Shown one piece after another: positions 18,916 through 28,287 of a DNA stretch of 64,000 nucleotides. How positions within the stretch are numbered: the stretch's first letter is position 1; every line of letters begins with the position of its first letter. The translations under genes were made by a program, and so were the position numbers. The notes under the pieces are model-generated. The model ran no database searches. It saw nothing but the letters and a program-made list of their open reading frames with translations, and was not told the DNA's origin. The stretch spans positions 10,908 through 74,907 of the forward strand of contig JAFMHK010000005.1 in assembly GCA_017854585.1 (NCBI GenBank). Direction: 5' to 3'. The DNA comes from Paracoccaceae bacterium (lineage in GTDB: Bacteria > Pseudomonadota > Alphaproteobacteria > Rhodobacterales > Rhodobacteraceae).

Positions 18916-19737
18916 TCAGCCCTGCAAGATCTTGGACAGCAGGCTGGCGGCTTTGGCATGAACCTCGGGGCCGGGCATGGTCCGGGCGGCGGCTTCCTCT
19001 CGTGCGGCAAAGAACATGCCTTGGGTCGGGGCCTTGCGCCACGTATCGGGCGGCAGCACCTGCGTAAAGGACGCGGCCTCCTTGGCAACGACATCCAGCA
19101 TCGCGGATGTCACGAAAAGCGGATCACGCCCAAGGCCGGGGGTGTCCGGCGTATCTGCCGGGGCCCGGTTCGACATCCAAAGCAGGTGGACCGGCACGTT
19201 CATCCCCGCGATGATGCTGATCAGGCGGGCCTGCCAAGCCTGCTGCAACTCTTCTACCAGAATTGCAAAGCGGTCACGCGACAGGGTCGAAAGATGTGTC
19301 AGCAGATGGCGCGTGAAATGGAATTCGGTGAAATCCACATCGCGGTAGATGGTCCGCAAAATGGGGGCCGCCTTGACGAACCGGTCATTGCGGCGCGGAT
19401 GCACGGAATAGAAGCGGTTGGTCATGTTCTGCGCCCCCGTGATCTGCAACACCACCGCTTGCGCACCCCGAACGATGGTTTTGATCCCGTCGTCTTCCGA
19501 CAGAACATCAAGCCCGGCATTCATCACCCCCAGATTCACCGCCGGAACATCCAGAAGGTCGTTCAACTGGGCCGGAAACGGCGTATGAATGAAGCGACCA
19601 TAGGTTTCCGAGCCCCCCAGACAGGCGATATAGGGGCCTTGCAGATCGACGGCCGGGCCACGAAACCGCAGCGCGGTGCCGTGATAGGACACAGTTTCAT
19701 ATTCGAGGGGCCCATGCCCCTTTTGAAGAAAGCTCAT
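18916..19737 (-). CDS. DUF6473-like protein of unknown function
   Basis: This is a 273-residue soluble protein. Early motifs are the strand-loop YIACLGGSETYGRF (residues 37-50) and VNLGVMNAGLDVL, reminiscent of the Ser and Gly blocks of SGNH-fold proteins. Later it has VVLQITGAQNMTNRFYSVHPRRNDRF and VPVHLLWMSNRAP. I believe it belongs to DUF6473, found mainly in Rhodobacteraceae, but that is from memory. GGGAG lies nine bases ahead of the ATG. It is convergent with etfA and divergent from hbd. A carbohydrate- or lipid-linked role is only a guess from the fold hint. Confidence 0.7.
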   Translation of the reverse strand: MSFLQKGHGPLEYETVSYHGTALRFRGPAVDLQGPYIACLGGSETYGRFIHTPFPAQLNDLLDVPAVNLGVMNAGLDVLSEDDGIKTIVRGAQAVVLQITGAQNMTNRFYSVHPRRNDRFVKAAPILRTIYRDVDFTEFHFTRHLLTHLSTLSRDRFAILVEELQQAWQARLISIIAGMNVPVHLLWMSNRAPADTPDTPGLGRDPLFVTSAMLDVVAKEAASFTQVLPPDTWRKAPTQGMFFAAREEAAARTMPGPEVHAKAASLLSKILQG

Positions 19738-19956
19738 CAGCCAACACTCCCACCTTGTTACGACTCACCCGGCGCCAGACTGCGGCGAACCCCTTTCCAA
19801 AGGGCTAAACCGTCATTTTCATACGTTATTGCTGAAAATTACCCGGGTTGACGGGCGTCCGTGACGCAGCCCGAAACCGGGCCTTATGCCTTGTGCGGAG
19901 GGAGCGTGGGGGCCTATGGTGCGGCGCAGGACAACGCGGGCCAAGGGCGGGAAACG

Positions 19957-20832
19957 ATGGAAATCAAGACAATCGGGATCGTCGGCGCGGGCCAGATGGG
20001 CAACGGAATCGCCCATGTCTGCGCATTGGCAGGCTATGACGTCCGCATCAGCGACATCAGCGCCGAGGCGCTGGAAAAGGCCATGGCCCTGATCGACCGT
20101 AATCTGGAACGGCAGGTCAGCCGCGAAAAGATCAGCGCCGAGACCAAGGCCGCGGCAATGGCGCGGATCACCACAACGATGACCTTGTCGGATCTGGGGC
20201 CCAGCGACCTGATCATCGAGGCTGCGACCGAGCGCGAGACCGTGAAGCAGGCAATCTTCGAAGACCTGCTGCCGCATCTGTCCCCCAACACCATCCTGAC
20301 GTCCAACACCTCGTCCATCTCGATCACACGGCTGGCCAGCCGCACGGATCGGCCGGAAAAGTTCATGGGATTCCATTTCATGAATCCGGTTCCGGTGATG
20401 CAATTGGTGGAACTGATCCGGGGTATCGCCACGGACAAGGAAACCTTTGACGCCTGTCTGGCGGTGGTTGACCGGCTGGGCAAGACAGCGGCAACCGCCG
20501 AGGATTTCCCCGCCTTCATCGTCAACCGCATCTTGATGCCGATGATCAACGAGGCGGTGTATACGCTGTATGAAGGGGTTGGATCGGTCCGGTCGATAGA
20601 CGAGTCACTGAAACTGGGCGCGAACCATCCGATGGGGCCGCTGGAACTGGCGGATTTCATCGGGCTGGATACCTGCCTTGCCATCATGAACGTGTTGCAT
20701 GACGGGTTGGCGGACACGAAATATCGCCCCTGCCCATTGTTGACCAAATACGTCGAGGCTGGGTGGCTGGGCCGCAAGACCCAGCGTGGGTTCTATGACT
20801 ATCGGGGCGATGTGCCGGTGCCGACCCGCTAG
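19957..20832 (+). CDS. hbd: 3-hydroxybutyryl-CoA dehydrogenase
   Basis: It interconverts (S)-3-hydroxybutyryl-CoA and acetoacetyl-CoA with NAD(P). The 291-residue protein has the Rossmann motif GIVGAGQMGNGIAHVCALAGYDV at residues 7-29 and the family signature HFMNPVPVMQLVELIRG with the catalytic His. The C-terminal dimerisation domain follows, with AFIVNRILMPMINEAVYTLYEGVGS and NHPMGPLELADFIGLD. The frame opens 32 codons earlier, but the conserved part starts at ATG 19957. It lies beyond etfBA, a frequent arrangement in this group. Confidence 0.95.
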   Translation: MEIKTIGIVGAGQMGNGIAHVCALAGYDVRISDISAEALEKAMALIDRNLERQVSREKISAETKAAAMARITTTMTLSDLGPSDLIIEAATERETVKQAIFEDLLPHLSPNTILTSNTSSISITRLASRTDRPEKFMGFHFMNPVPVMQLVELIRGIATDKETFDACLAVVDRLGKTAATAEDFPAFIVNRILMPMINEAVYTLYEGVGSVRSIDESLKLGANHPMGPLELADFIGLDTCLAIMNVLHDGLADTKYRPCPLLTKYVEAGWLGRKTQRGFYDYRGDVPVPTR

Positions 20833-21731
20833 ACGAAGTCTGGGTCATCCTTCAACGCAAGGGTCCGCGCACGCAGATCCGCGATGAACTGGCGGGGGTT
20901 CTGTATCGGACCTTCCCATTGGTCGGGCGTGATCGGGTTACCGATGATCGGTGCCTGCGGTTTGTCGAAGGAATGCACAACCTCGTGAATCAACAGCCCC
21001 TGCCGCAACAACGGTGAAATGCGGTTGGCGATCTGATACCAGCGCGAATTCGTCCCCTGAAAGTGGCATGGCACGATGGTGGCACCCGATTTGCGGATCA
21101 TCTTGACGGTGAACAGGTTCCATTCGCCTTCGACCGCAGGGCCCATCATTGTTTCAGACGCCGCCACGGACCCCGACGGAAACAGGGCAATCAGCCCGTT
21201 CCGCGACAGATGTTCCATCGCCATGGCCCGCATTTCGACCATCTTCTTCTGGGCATCCTCTTCGTGAGGGAAAGGCACGGGGATCATGTAGCTTGATGCG
21301 CTTTCATCAATCCCGGTCAGCGATGACCGGGTCAGAATGCGATAGTCATTGCGCCGACGGCCAATCATATCCGCAAGGATCATTCCGTCGACCAGCCCAT
21401 GGGGGTGGTTGGCCACGAAAACCACCGGCCCCTTGGTGGGAATACGGGCAAGTTGCGCGGCAGGGGTCTGCAGCTCGATCCCCATGACTTTCATTGTGGC
21501 GGGCCAGAACGCCTGCCCGGTGGGCGCACCCATCCTCTCGAACTGGCGGACGCGCAGAACGATGGTGAACTTGCCGGTCATCCATTCCAGAACGCGGATC
21601 GTGAAGCGCGCCAACGGATTCGAAAAGGTGTTCGCATAGGTCAGACTGGCGCGGTTATAGACCTGCTGCGGTGCTGTCGTCCGCGCCGATGGACGCCCGG
21701 TGGCAACGTTGTGGGAGGAAGAATCCGTCAC
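20829..21731 (-). CDS. Lysophospholipid acyltransferase-like protein, GTG start
   Basis: This 300-residue PlsC-superfamily protein has the acyltransferase block VVFVANHPHGLVDGMILADM and, further on, a phosphate-binding block GLIALFPSGSVAA. The spacing in the first block differs by one residue from the classic HxxxxD. I chose GTG 21731 because AGGGGA lies eight bases before it and it starts after the ptsH stop; the frame is open further back but would overlap ptsH. It is the last gene of the chvI-chvG-hprK-rapZ-EIIA-ptsH run and overlaps the tail of hbd by 4 nt. Confidence 0.82.
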   Translation of the reverse strand: MTDSSSHNVATGRPSARTTAPQQVYNRASLTYANTFSNPLARFTIRVLEWMTGKFTIVLRVRQFERMGAPTGQAFWPATMKVMGIELQTPAAQLARIPTKGPVVFVANHPHGLVDGMILADMIGRRRNDYRILTRSSLTGIDESASSYMIPVPFPHEEDAQKKMVEMRAMAMEHLSRNGLIALFPSGSVAASETMMGPAVEGEWNLFTVKMIRKSGATIVPCHFQGTNSRWYQIANRISPLLRQGLLIHEVVHSFDKPQAPIIGNPITPDQWEGPIQNPRQFIADLRARTLALKDDPDFV

Positions 21732-21774
21732 GCGAGCTGTCCCCTTCGCGAACTCTGTGCTGCTACGGCGGGCC

Positions 21775-22059
21775 TCAGTTGCCCTCGCCGAACTTGTCAG
21801 CAACCAGTGCTTCGATGGCATCTGCAAGCACCCTTGCCTGGGCCCCGCTGGTTTCGACCTCAATAGAGGTTCCGATTGAAGCTGCCAACATCAAAAGCCC
21901 CATGATCGAGTCACCGGCGGCACTCAGCCCATCCTTATAGACGATCGCGTTGGCGTCATGTGCTTCGACAACTTCGACCAATTTGGCCGAGGCGCGGGCA
22001 TGCAGGCCCTTGACGTTCGCGATCTCCAGACGGCGGCGGACGGGTGTTTCGATCGTCAT
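21775..22059 (-). CDS. ptsH: HPr-family phosphocarrier protein
   Basis: This 94-residue HPr accepts phosphate from PEP through enzyme I on His20 (in GLHARAS) and passes it to EIIA. Ser51 in DSIMGLLML is the site that HPr kinase (encoded upstream) phosphorylates. No sugar permease is nearby, so this is the regulatory PTS branch. The start overlaps the EIIA stop by 4 nt. Confidence 0.95.
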   Translation of the reverse strand: MTIETPVRRRLEIANVKGLHARASAKLVEVVEAHDANAIVYKDGLSAAGDSIMGLLMLAASIGTSIEVETSGAQARVLADAIEALVADKFGEGN

Positions 22060-22454
22060 TCAGGTGCTCCATCAAAGCTGTTGATGTATCGGCGACCAGC
22101 ATCGGTGGCCCGTGCGACGGCGTCATCCACGCTGAGGTTCCGTGATTTGGCCAGCTTGATCAGCATGGGCAGGTTGACCCCGGTGATGATCTTGCGGTTT
22201 GACGGGCGGCAGGCCCGCAGCGACAGGTTCGACGGTGACCCACCATACATGTCGGTCACCACGACCACGCCAGTTCCATCATCGACGGCGTCGGCGGCAT
22301 CGCAAATCTCGCGCTGACGCGCCGCGCGGTCATCTTCGGGGCCGATCGGGATGGCGACTGCCGCCGACAGCTTGCCAACGACATGCTCGGTCGCCTGCAA
22401 CAGCTCCCGCGCGAGGCCCCCATGGGCGACGATGACAATCCCGATCAAAGGCAC
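22056..22454 (-). CDS. PTS EIIA component, mannose family, regulatory; GTG start
   Basis: This 132-residue mannose/fructose-type EIIA has its phosphorylated His11 in IVAHGGLARELL. The region VVVTDMYGGSPSNLSL is the family's second conserved block. The start is GTG immediately after the rapZ TAA. No EIIB, EIIC or EIID genes accompany it, as is typical of alphaproteobacteria where EIIA-Man and HPr act in regulation rather than sugar uptake. Confidence 0.93.
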   Translation of the reverse strand: MPLIGIVIVAHGGLARELLQATEHVVGKLSAAVAIPIGPEDDRAARQREICDAADAVDDGTGVVVVTDMYGGSPSNLSLRACRPSNRKIITGVNLPMLIKLAKSRNLSVDDAVARATDAGRRYINSFDGAPE

Positions 22455-23390
22455 TTACCCTGACGTAGTTGGCGGGCCGATCATCCCGCGGCGTTCCAGT
22501 TCTCGATGACGCTTAGACACTTGCCACCCGCCTTCTGCAAGATGGCTGCTTAGTTTTTCGGCAACTGCGACTGATCTGTGCTGCCCCCCGGTGCAACCGA
22601 AGGCAACGGTCAGGTGCGCCTTGCCCTCGTCCCGGTAGGCGGGCAGCAGCGTTTCAATCAACTGCGTCACCTGCCCCGCAAAGGACGCATGGCGCGGATC
22701 CCCGGCAACATAATCCTGCACACGCGCATCGCGTCCATCCAGCGCGCGCAGGCTGGCCTCCCAATAAGGATTGCGAAGGAAACGACAGTCGAACACCAGA
22801 TCGGCCCCCGTGGGCAGCCCCCGCTTGTAGGAGAACGACTGAACCGAAACCGACAACTGCTGGGCACCCGCAGGTGCGAACAGGCGCGTGATTTCAGCGC
22901 GCAGATCATGCGGGGTCATGGCAGATGTGTCGATCATGAAACTGGCACGTGCGCGCACCGGGGCCAGCAGATCGATTTCCGCCATGATCCCGGTCATCGG
23001 CGGATCGGCCGGGGCCATCGGATGACGCCGGCGGGTTTCGCTGAAGCGGCGTTCCAGCACCTTGATATCGCAATCAAGATACACAAGGTCCGACTGGATC
23101 CCCGGATCGTCAGCCAGCCTGTCGACCGCCGTGATCAGACCCTGCGCGCTGAAGTCGCGGTTGCGGGGGTCGGTGCCAAGCGCAAGGGGGCGCAACACAG
23201 GCCCCGCCTCCAGCAAACGCGGCAGCAGGCTGAGGGGCAGATTATCGATCGCCTCGAAGCCCAGATCCTCAAGTGCGCGGATGGCGGTTGAACGCCCCGC
23301 GCCGGACGGGCCGGAAACAAACACGACCCGCGCGGCGCTTTCATCGGCCGAGGGGGGGCTTGGGTCAGGCATCTTTGGTGACTGGGTCAT
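22455..23390 (-). CDS. rapZ: RNase adapter protein RapZ
   Basis: This is a 311-residue P-loop protein of the RapZ/YvcJ family, which in enterobacteria binds GlcN6P and directs small RNAs to RNase E. The N-terminal ATP site GPSGAGRS (27-34) has Arg where the Walker A Lys is expected. [21 protein letters not shown] follows. The C-terminal domain has [23 protein letters not shown] and the ligand loop [11 protein letters not shown]. It sits between hprK and EIIA. In alphaproteobacteria its target is not well known; a link to the PTS is likely from the operon. Confidence 0.94.
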   Translation of the reverse strand: MTQSPKMPDPSPPSADESAARVVFVSGPSGAGRSTAIRALEDLGFEAIDNLPLSLLPRLLEAGPVLRPLALGTDPRNRDFSAQGLITAVDRLADDPGIQSDLVYLDCDIKVLERRFSETRRRHPMAPADPPMTGIMAEIDLLAPVRARASFMIDTSAMTPHDLRAEITRLFAPAGAQQLSVSVQSFSYKRGLPTGADLVFDCRFLRNPYWEASLRALDGRDARVQDYVAGDPRHASFAGQVTQLIETLLPAYRDEGKAHLTVAFGCTGGQHRSVAVAEKLSSHLAEGGWQVSKRHRELERRGMIGPPTTSG

Positions 23391-23434
23391 AAGATGTGCA
23401 GGCTATCCGTTGATCATGCTTGGACAAGATAGGG

Positions 23435-23911
23435 TCAAACATCAGCGCGGCCATGGCGCAAAAGGATCATCAAGGCGGCAGGCAGGGCAGGCACATCTTT
23501 CCCCAAGGCAAGCGGCGCGGTCTGGCCGTTCCAGATGACCGTGCGCGCGGGCGGCAAGCGATCAGGTTCCGCCCGGGACAGATCAATGGCAATGCGCAGG
23601 GGGGCGGCGGCGCAGATCGGGCCGGGATGCAGCAGGCCAAGCCCGCGCGCCTCGATCAGGTTCGGCGATGTGGCGGGGACCTGCAGATGCAGGCCCGACG
23701 GCGTGGCCCGCACCGTGACGCCATCATCGGCGATCAGCGTTGCGCCCAGCGCAATCATCGCCAGGGCAAGCCCCGATTTCCCGCTGCCGGATGCCCCAAG
23801 GATCAGCGCGCCCTGCCCGTCCACCGCCAGCGCCGTGGCGCGGCAATGCAGGTCGCCGTCTGGCAATACGCTGCTCCATTGGATCAGTGAAACGGGATCA
23901 GGGCTCGGCAT
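23435..23911 (-). CDS. hprK: HPr kinase/phosphorylase, short alphaproteobacterial form
   Basis: This 158-residue protein corresponds to the catalytic domain only; the Firmicute N-terminal domain is missing, as is usual in alphaproteobacteria. It has P-loop GASGSGKS (39-46), the ADDG block with Asp62 and Asp63, and the IEARGLGLL signature. It would phosphorylate HPr on Ser51 according to metabolite and ATP levels. ATG 23911 lies nine bases after the chvG stop; a GTG two codons earlier is also possible. Confidence 0.94.
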   Translation of the reverse strand: MPSPDPVSLIQWSSVLPDGDLHCRATALAVDGQGALILGASGSGKSGLALAMIALGATLIADDGVTVRATPSGLHLQVPATSPNLIEARGLGLLHPGPICAAAPLRIAIDLSRAEPDRLPPARTVIWNGQTAPLALGKDVPALPAALMILLRHGRADV

Positions 23912-23920
23912 GGCCACAGC

Positions 23921-25645
23921 CTAAACCGGCAGACCCACGACAAACCGCGCGCCAAGCGGATCCGAGGCGACGTCCGCCTCGGTCGGACGGATGTTTTCCG
24001 CCCAGATGACACCGCCATGCGCCTCCACGATCTGTTTCGAGATCGCAAGACCCAGACCGGAATGATTGCCGAATTGCTGCACGGGACGTTCGGAATAGAA
24101 GCGGTTGAACACCTTGGTCAGCGCCTCTTCCGGGATGCCGGGGCCGGTGTCCTCCACCACGATCAACACGCGGTTCTCACGCTTTCGCGCCCAAAGCCGG
24201 ACCGCATCACCATCTTCGCAAAACGAGATCGCATTGCTCAGAAGGTTCACGAAGACCTGCGCCAACCGCCCCTCAAGCCCGTTGACGGAAATGGCGTCGC
24301 GCGGCAGGTCGGTGATGAATTCGACACCTTTCTTCGCGGCCTCCTCGGAGTGGTACTGGGAGATGTTGGTGAGGGTGCGGACAAGGTCGAATTCCTCCTC
24401 CTCCTCCTTCACCAGTTCCGAATCCAGCCGGGAGGCGTTCGAGATATCGCTGACCAGACGGTCAAGCCGCTGAACGTCGTGCTCGATCACCTCAAGCAGG
24501 CGATTGCGTTGTTCATCGGTGCGCGCAACGCGCATCGTGCCCACCGCGGACCGCAGGCTGGCAAGGGGGTTCTTGATTTCGTGGCTGACATCGGCGGCGA
24601 ACTGTTCGTTGCTGTCGATCCTGTCATAAAGCGCGCTGACCATGCCGCGCAGCGCACCAGACAACCGCCCGATCTCATCGGGGCGGCCTGTCAGGTCGGG
24701 GATACGCACCCGTGTCGGGCTCATCTTGCGGGCGTTCTTGTCACGCCCCAATTCGGCTGCCGCAGCCAGATCGGACAGCGGATTTGCGATGGTCGAGGCA
24801 AGAACAAGGCTCAGCCCGATGGACACCATCAGGGCCACAAAGAACATCTGCAACAACTGCTCGCGTTCGACCCGGACCAACTGATCAATTTCGCCCGCGG
24901 CGGTGGTCACGGCCACCACGCCCACGATGCCGCCAACGCCCTCGATGGGGGTCGCTGCGGTGAATGCGGTTCCTGTGGCACTGTTTCCGGGGCGCACAAC
25001 CGTGGCGCCGGCCCGCGCCTCATCCACCAGCATGCGGGCCCAATCCGCGGGCGTCTGGGTGTTGGTGTTGGGTGGCGTCGGCGACAGGATACCCGATAGC
25101 CCCGTCCAGATCGCGTTCAGAAAATCCGTAATCAGCAGCGTTTCCGTCGCGCGGTCCTCGATCCCCTGCACCGGGCGGGTCGGACTGCGCGCAACGGTCT
25201 GGGTCGATGCGACAAGGGCGCCGGACGGGGCATAAACGAACACCTCGACGCCCTCGGTCAGGCCGATTCGCGCCAGAACCGCTTCGGGGTCGATCCCGTC
25301 ATTGGTCAGCAGATTGGCGGGGGCATTCTGCGGCAGGCTTGCCTCGAATACATCCGCGATCAACTGCGCCTCGACGGCCAGACCCCGCTCACGTTGCACA
25401 ACCAGACTGTCACGGAACGGGTTCAGCCACATCATGCCCGCCACCAGCACGACAATCGCGAGCAGGTTGAACAGGATGATCTTGCGCGCCAGCGGCGACC
25501 GGTTCAACGCAATCACGCCGCGCCGCTGCCGTGCCGCGCGCAGTTCGGTTTCGACCGACCCCTGCGGGCGGTCCCAGTCTTCACCCAATACGATATCCGC
25601 CCGGTCACGGGCACGGCGATTGGTCATGGAAAGGTCGGTGGGCAC
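23921..25645 (-). CDS. chvG: Sensor histidine kinase ChvG
   Basis: This 574-residue membrane kinase has a transmembrane segment near residues 50-67 and a periplasmic sensor domain of about 200 residues. A second membrane segment (MFFVALMVSIGLSLVLASTIA), a HAMP linker and the H-box ADVSHEIKNPLASLRS with His355 follow. The ATPase boxes are NLLSNAISFC, VEDTGPGIPEE and GLGLAISKQIVEAHGG. ChvG/BvrS/ExoS homologues sense acid or envelope conditions. The GTG at 25645 has GAAGAG at a good distance; ATG 25627 does not. It follows chvI by 6 nt. Confidence 0.95.
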   Translation of the reverse strand: MPTDLSMTNRRARDRADIVLGEDWDRPQGSVETELRAARQRRGVIALNRSPLARKIILFNLLAIVVLVAGMMWLNPFRDSLVVQRERGLAVEAQLIADVFEASLPQNAPANLLTNDGIDPEAVLARIGLTEGVEVFVYAPSGALVASTQTVARSPTRPVQGIEDRATETLLITDFLNAIWTGLSGILSPTPPNTNTQTPADWARMLVDEARAGATVVRPGNSATGTAFTAATPIEGVGGIVGVVAVTTAAGEIDQLVRVEREQLLQMFFVALMVSIGLSLVLASTIANPLSDLAAAAELGRDKNARKMSPTRVRIPDLTGRPDEIGRLSGALRGMVSALYDRIDSNEQFAADVSHEIKNPLASLRSAVGTMRVARTDEQRNRLLEVIEHDVQRLDRLVSDISNASRLDSELVKEEEEEFDLVRTLTNISQYHSEEAAKKGVEFITDLPRDAISVNGLEGRLAQVFVNLLSNAISFCEDGDAVRLWARKRENRVLIVVEDTGPGIPEEALTKVFNRFYSERPVQQFGNHSGLGLAISKQIVEAHGGVIWAENIRPTEADVASDPLGARFVVGLPV

Positions 25646-25651
25646 CGGCGC

Positions 25652-26353
25652 TTACTCTTCGTTGTAACGGTAACCGATACCGTAGAGCGTCTCGATAGCG
25701 GAGAAATCGTCATCAACCTGACGCATCTTCTTGCGCAGGCGCTTGATATGGCTGTCGATGGTGCGGTCGTCCACATAGACCTGTTCGTCATAGGCGACGT
25801 CCATCAGTTGATCGCGGCTTTTCACGAAACCGGGGCGCTGGGCCAGCGCCTGCAACAGCAGGAACTCGGTCACGGTCAGCGACACATCCCGGCCCTTCCA
25901 CGTCACCGCATGGCGCAGCGGGTCCATCGACAATTCGCCCCGCACCAGGACCTGACTTTCCTCGGGAGAGTCGGTGGCATCGGAGGCAAGCGCCTCCTGA
26001 CGGCGCAAGATCGAGCGGATACGCTCAACCAGCAGGCGCTGCGAAAACGGCTTGCGCACATAGTCGTCGGCCCCCATCCGCAGGCCCATCAACTCGTCGA
26101 TCTCATCGTCTTTCGACGTCAGAAAGATGACCGGAACCTTGGATTTCTGGCGCAGACGCTGCAACAGGTCCATACCGTCCATACGCGGCATCTTGATATC
26201 CAGAACGGCCAATTCCGGCATCCGTCGGGTGAATGCTTCCAACGCAGATTGGCCGTCATTGTAAGTTTCAACTTCAAAACCTTCCGCCTCCAGAGTCATG
26301 GAGACCGAGGTCAGGATGTTCCGATCGTCATCGACGAGGGCGATCCTTGACAT
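25652..26353 (-). CDS. chvI: Response regulator ChvI, OmpR family
   Basis: This 233-residue protein has a receiver domain with acidic pocket DDD at residues 8-10, phospho-acceptor Asp52 in [11 protein letters not shown], and Lys in FLTSKDDE. A winged-helix DNA-binding domain follows ([26 protein letters not shown] and [12 protein letters not shown]). It is the first gene of the operon and divergent from pckA. In Brucella the orthologue BvrR regulates pckA and PTS genes, which fits this layout. Confidence 0.96.
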   Translation of the reverse strand: MSRIALVDDDRNILTSVSMTLEAEGFEVETYNDGQSALEAFTRRMPELAVLDIKMPRMDGMDLLQRLRQKSKVPVIFLTSKDDEIDELMGLRMGADDYVRKPFSQRLLVERIRSILRRQEALASDATDSPEESQVLVRGELSMDPLRHAVTWKGRDVSLTVTEFLLLQALAQRPGFVKSRDQLMDVAYDEQVYVDDRTIDSHIKRLRKKMRQVDDDFSAIETLYGIGYRYNEE

Positions 26354-26688
26354 GTCTAGAATTCCTTGTGCTGCTCGATTTGCCTTATTTTTTTCATATT
26401 GTCCCGACTTTGCGGCACAGAATCAATCTCTAACTTGCGATTCGCCTATTGCGGCACACCCAACTGTGCCTTTTGGCACTTAAGCATGTGTGAATGGCGC
26501 AACAGCGCGCAAGCCCAAGGACCAGCGCGCGAATACCAGCCGGCGCGCACACTTCTTGCGTCTTGATTGCGCTAACTGTGCGAATGCGACCTGTTCAGTG
26601 CTAAAATCACCATGTTATAGGGCACCAACGGCCCTCGGATCGAGGGCCGGGAGAAAAGCCATTTCACGGGCGCAGGAGCTTGCTTAAC
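26354..26688. promoter_or_regulatory. Divergent regulatory region between chvI and pckA
   Basis: This 335-nt gene-free stretch has a part next to chvI that is clearly more AT-rich than its surroundings. It contains a direct repeat TTGCGGCACA (26410-26419 and 26449-26458), an inverted repeat GTGCC-TTTT-GGCAC (26466-26479), several GCGCAA-type motifs at about 26497-26580, and a hairpin GGCCCTCG-GAT-CGAGGGCC (26630-26648) that would lie in the pckA leader. I see no convincing open frame in it. It must hold both promoters and probably the sites for ChvI or another regulator. Confidence 0.6.
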
Positions 26689-28287
26689 ATGACCATCGGA
26701 CGCGTGAACCCCAGCCAGACGCTGGACCATCAGGGCATAACAAAGCTTGGCGCGGTCTATTATAACCTGCTGGAACCCGCCCTGATTCAGGCCGCGCTGA
26801 CACGCGGCGAAGGCACATTGGGCAAAGGCGGCACGTTTCTGGTCAGCACCGGCAAATACACGGGCCGGTCCCCCAAGGACAAGTTCGTGGTCAAGACCGA
26901 CGGCGTCGCCGACAGCATCTGGTGGGATAACAACGCCCCCATGACGCCCGACGCCTTTGACGTGCTGTATGCCGACATGCGGGCGCACATGGAGGGCGGC
27001 GACTATTTCGTGCAGGATCTTTATGCCGGTGCCGATGCGGACCACCGTCTGGATGTCCGCGTGGTGTCCGAACTGGCGTGGCACAACCTGTTCATCCGCC
27101 ATCTGCTGCGTCGCCCCGACCGGGCTGAGCTTGATGACTTCGCGCCTGAATTCACCATCATCAACTGCCCCACCTTCAAGGCCGATCCCGCGCGCCATGG
27201 CTGCCGCACCGATACGGTGATCGTGTTGAACTTCGAGGCCAAGCTGATCTTGATCGGCGGCACGGAGTATGCGGGCGAAAACAAGAAATCGGTCTTTACG
27301 CTGCTGAACTACCTGTTGCCGGAAAAAGGCGTCATGCCGATGCATTGCTCGGCCAATCACGCCAAGGACGACCCAGCCGACAGCGCGGTCTTCTTCGGCC
27401 TGTCGGGAACGGGTAAAACCACCCTTTCCGCCGATCCGGGGCGGATCTTGATCGGCGATGACGAACATGGGTGGTCGGACACCGGCATCTTCAATTTCGA
27501 AGGCGGCTGCTATGCCAAGACGATCAACCTGCGCAAAGAGGCAGAGCCAGAGATTTACGCCACCACCAGCCATTTCGGCACCGTGATCGAGAACATGATG
27601 TTCGATCCCGAGACGCTGGAACTGGATTTCGACGATGACAGCCTGACCGCGAACATGCGTTGCGCCTATCCGCTGGACCAGATCTCGAATGCGTCGTCCA
27701 CGGGGTTGGGTGGCCATCCCAAGAACATCATCATGCTAACCTGCGATGCATTCGGCGTATTGCCCCCGATTGCGCGCCTGTCACCGGCGCAGGCGATGTA
27801 TCATTTCCTGTCTGGGTTCACGTCCAAGGTCGCTGGCACCGAACGCGGCGTAACGGAACCCGAGCCCACGTTCTCTACCTGCTTTGGCGCGCCCTTCATG
27901 CCGCGCCGACCCGAGGTCTATGGCAACCTGTTGCGCAAGAAGATCGCACAGCATGGGTCCACCTGCTGGCTGGTCAACACCGGCTGGACGGGCGGTGCTT
28001 ATGGCACCGGATCGCGCATGCCGATCCGCGCGACACGCGCGTTGTTGACGGCGGCACTTGACGGATCGCTGAACGGGGTCGAATTCCGCCGCGATCCCAA
28101 TTTCGGGTTTGAAGTGCCGGTCAAGGTCGATGGCGAGGCCGATCTGCTGCTTGACCCGCGCCGCACTTGGGACAGGGCCGACAGCTACGACCGTCAGGCC
28201 GCGCGACTGGTGCAGATGTTCGCCGACAACTTCGCGCAATACGTGCCGTTCATCGACGACGACGTAAAGGCCGCCGCGATCTGCTAA
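26689..28287 (+). CDS. pckA: Phosphoenolpyruvate carboxykinase (ATP)
   Basis: It turns oxaloacetate and ATP into PEP, CO2 and ADP, the entry step of gluconeogenesis. The 532-residue protein has [11 protein letters not shown] near residue 60, the P-loop [14 protein letters not shown] beginning at 237, IGDDEHGW with the metal-binding Asp, and the C-terminal [26 protein letters not shown] 26689 lies ten bases after GGAG; a TTG at 26680 is too near that site. It is divergent from the ChvG/ChvI-HprK operon that probably controls it. Confidence 0.97.
   Translation: MTIGRVNPSQTLDHQGITKLGAVYYNLLEPALIQAALTRGEGTLGKGGTFLVSTGKYTGRSPKDKFVVKTDGVADSIWWDNNAPMTPDAFDVLYADMRAHMEGGDYFVQDLYAGADADHRLDVRVVSELAWHNLFIRHLLRRPDRAELDDFAPEFTIINCPTFKADPARHGCRTDTVIVLNFEAKLILIGGTEYAGENKKSVFTLLNYLLPEKGVMPMHCSANHAKDDPADSAVFFGLSGTGKTTLSADPGRILIGDDEHGWSDTGIFNFEGGCYAKTINLRKEAEPEIYATTSHFGTVIENMMFDPETLELDFDDDSLTANMRCAYPLDQISNASSTGLGGHPKNIIMLTCDAFGVLPPIARLSPAQAMYHFLSGFTSKVAGTERGVTEPEPTFSTCFGAPFMPRRPEVYGNLLRKKIAQHGSTCWLVNTGWTGGAYGTGSRMPIRATRALLTAALDGSLNGVEFRRDPNFGFEVPVKVDGEADLLLDPRRTWDRADSYDRQAARLVQMFADNFAQYVPFIDDDVKAAAIC

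Noticed and set aside
19738-19790. Fragment of a 16S rRNA gene
   Set aside because: Only about 19 bases match with one gap and there is no further similarity, so it is not an rRNA gene remnant that can be supported.
20829-21863. Longer version of the acyltransferase starting at 21863
   Set aside because: It would overlap ptsH by 89 nt, and its extra N-terminus has no family similarity. The GTG at 21731 has a good ribosome site.
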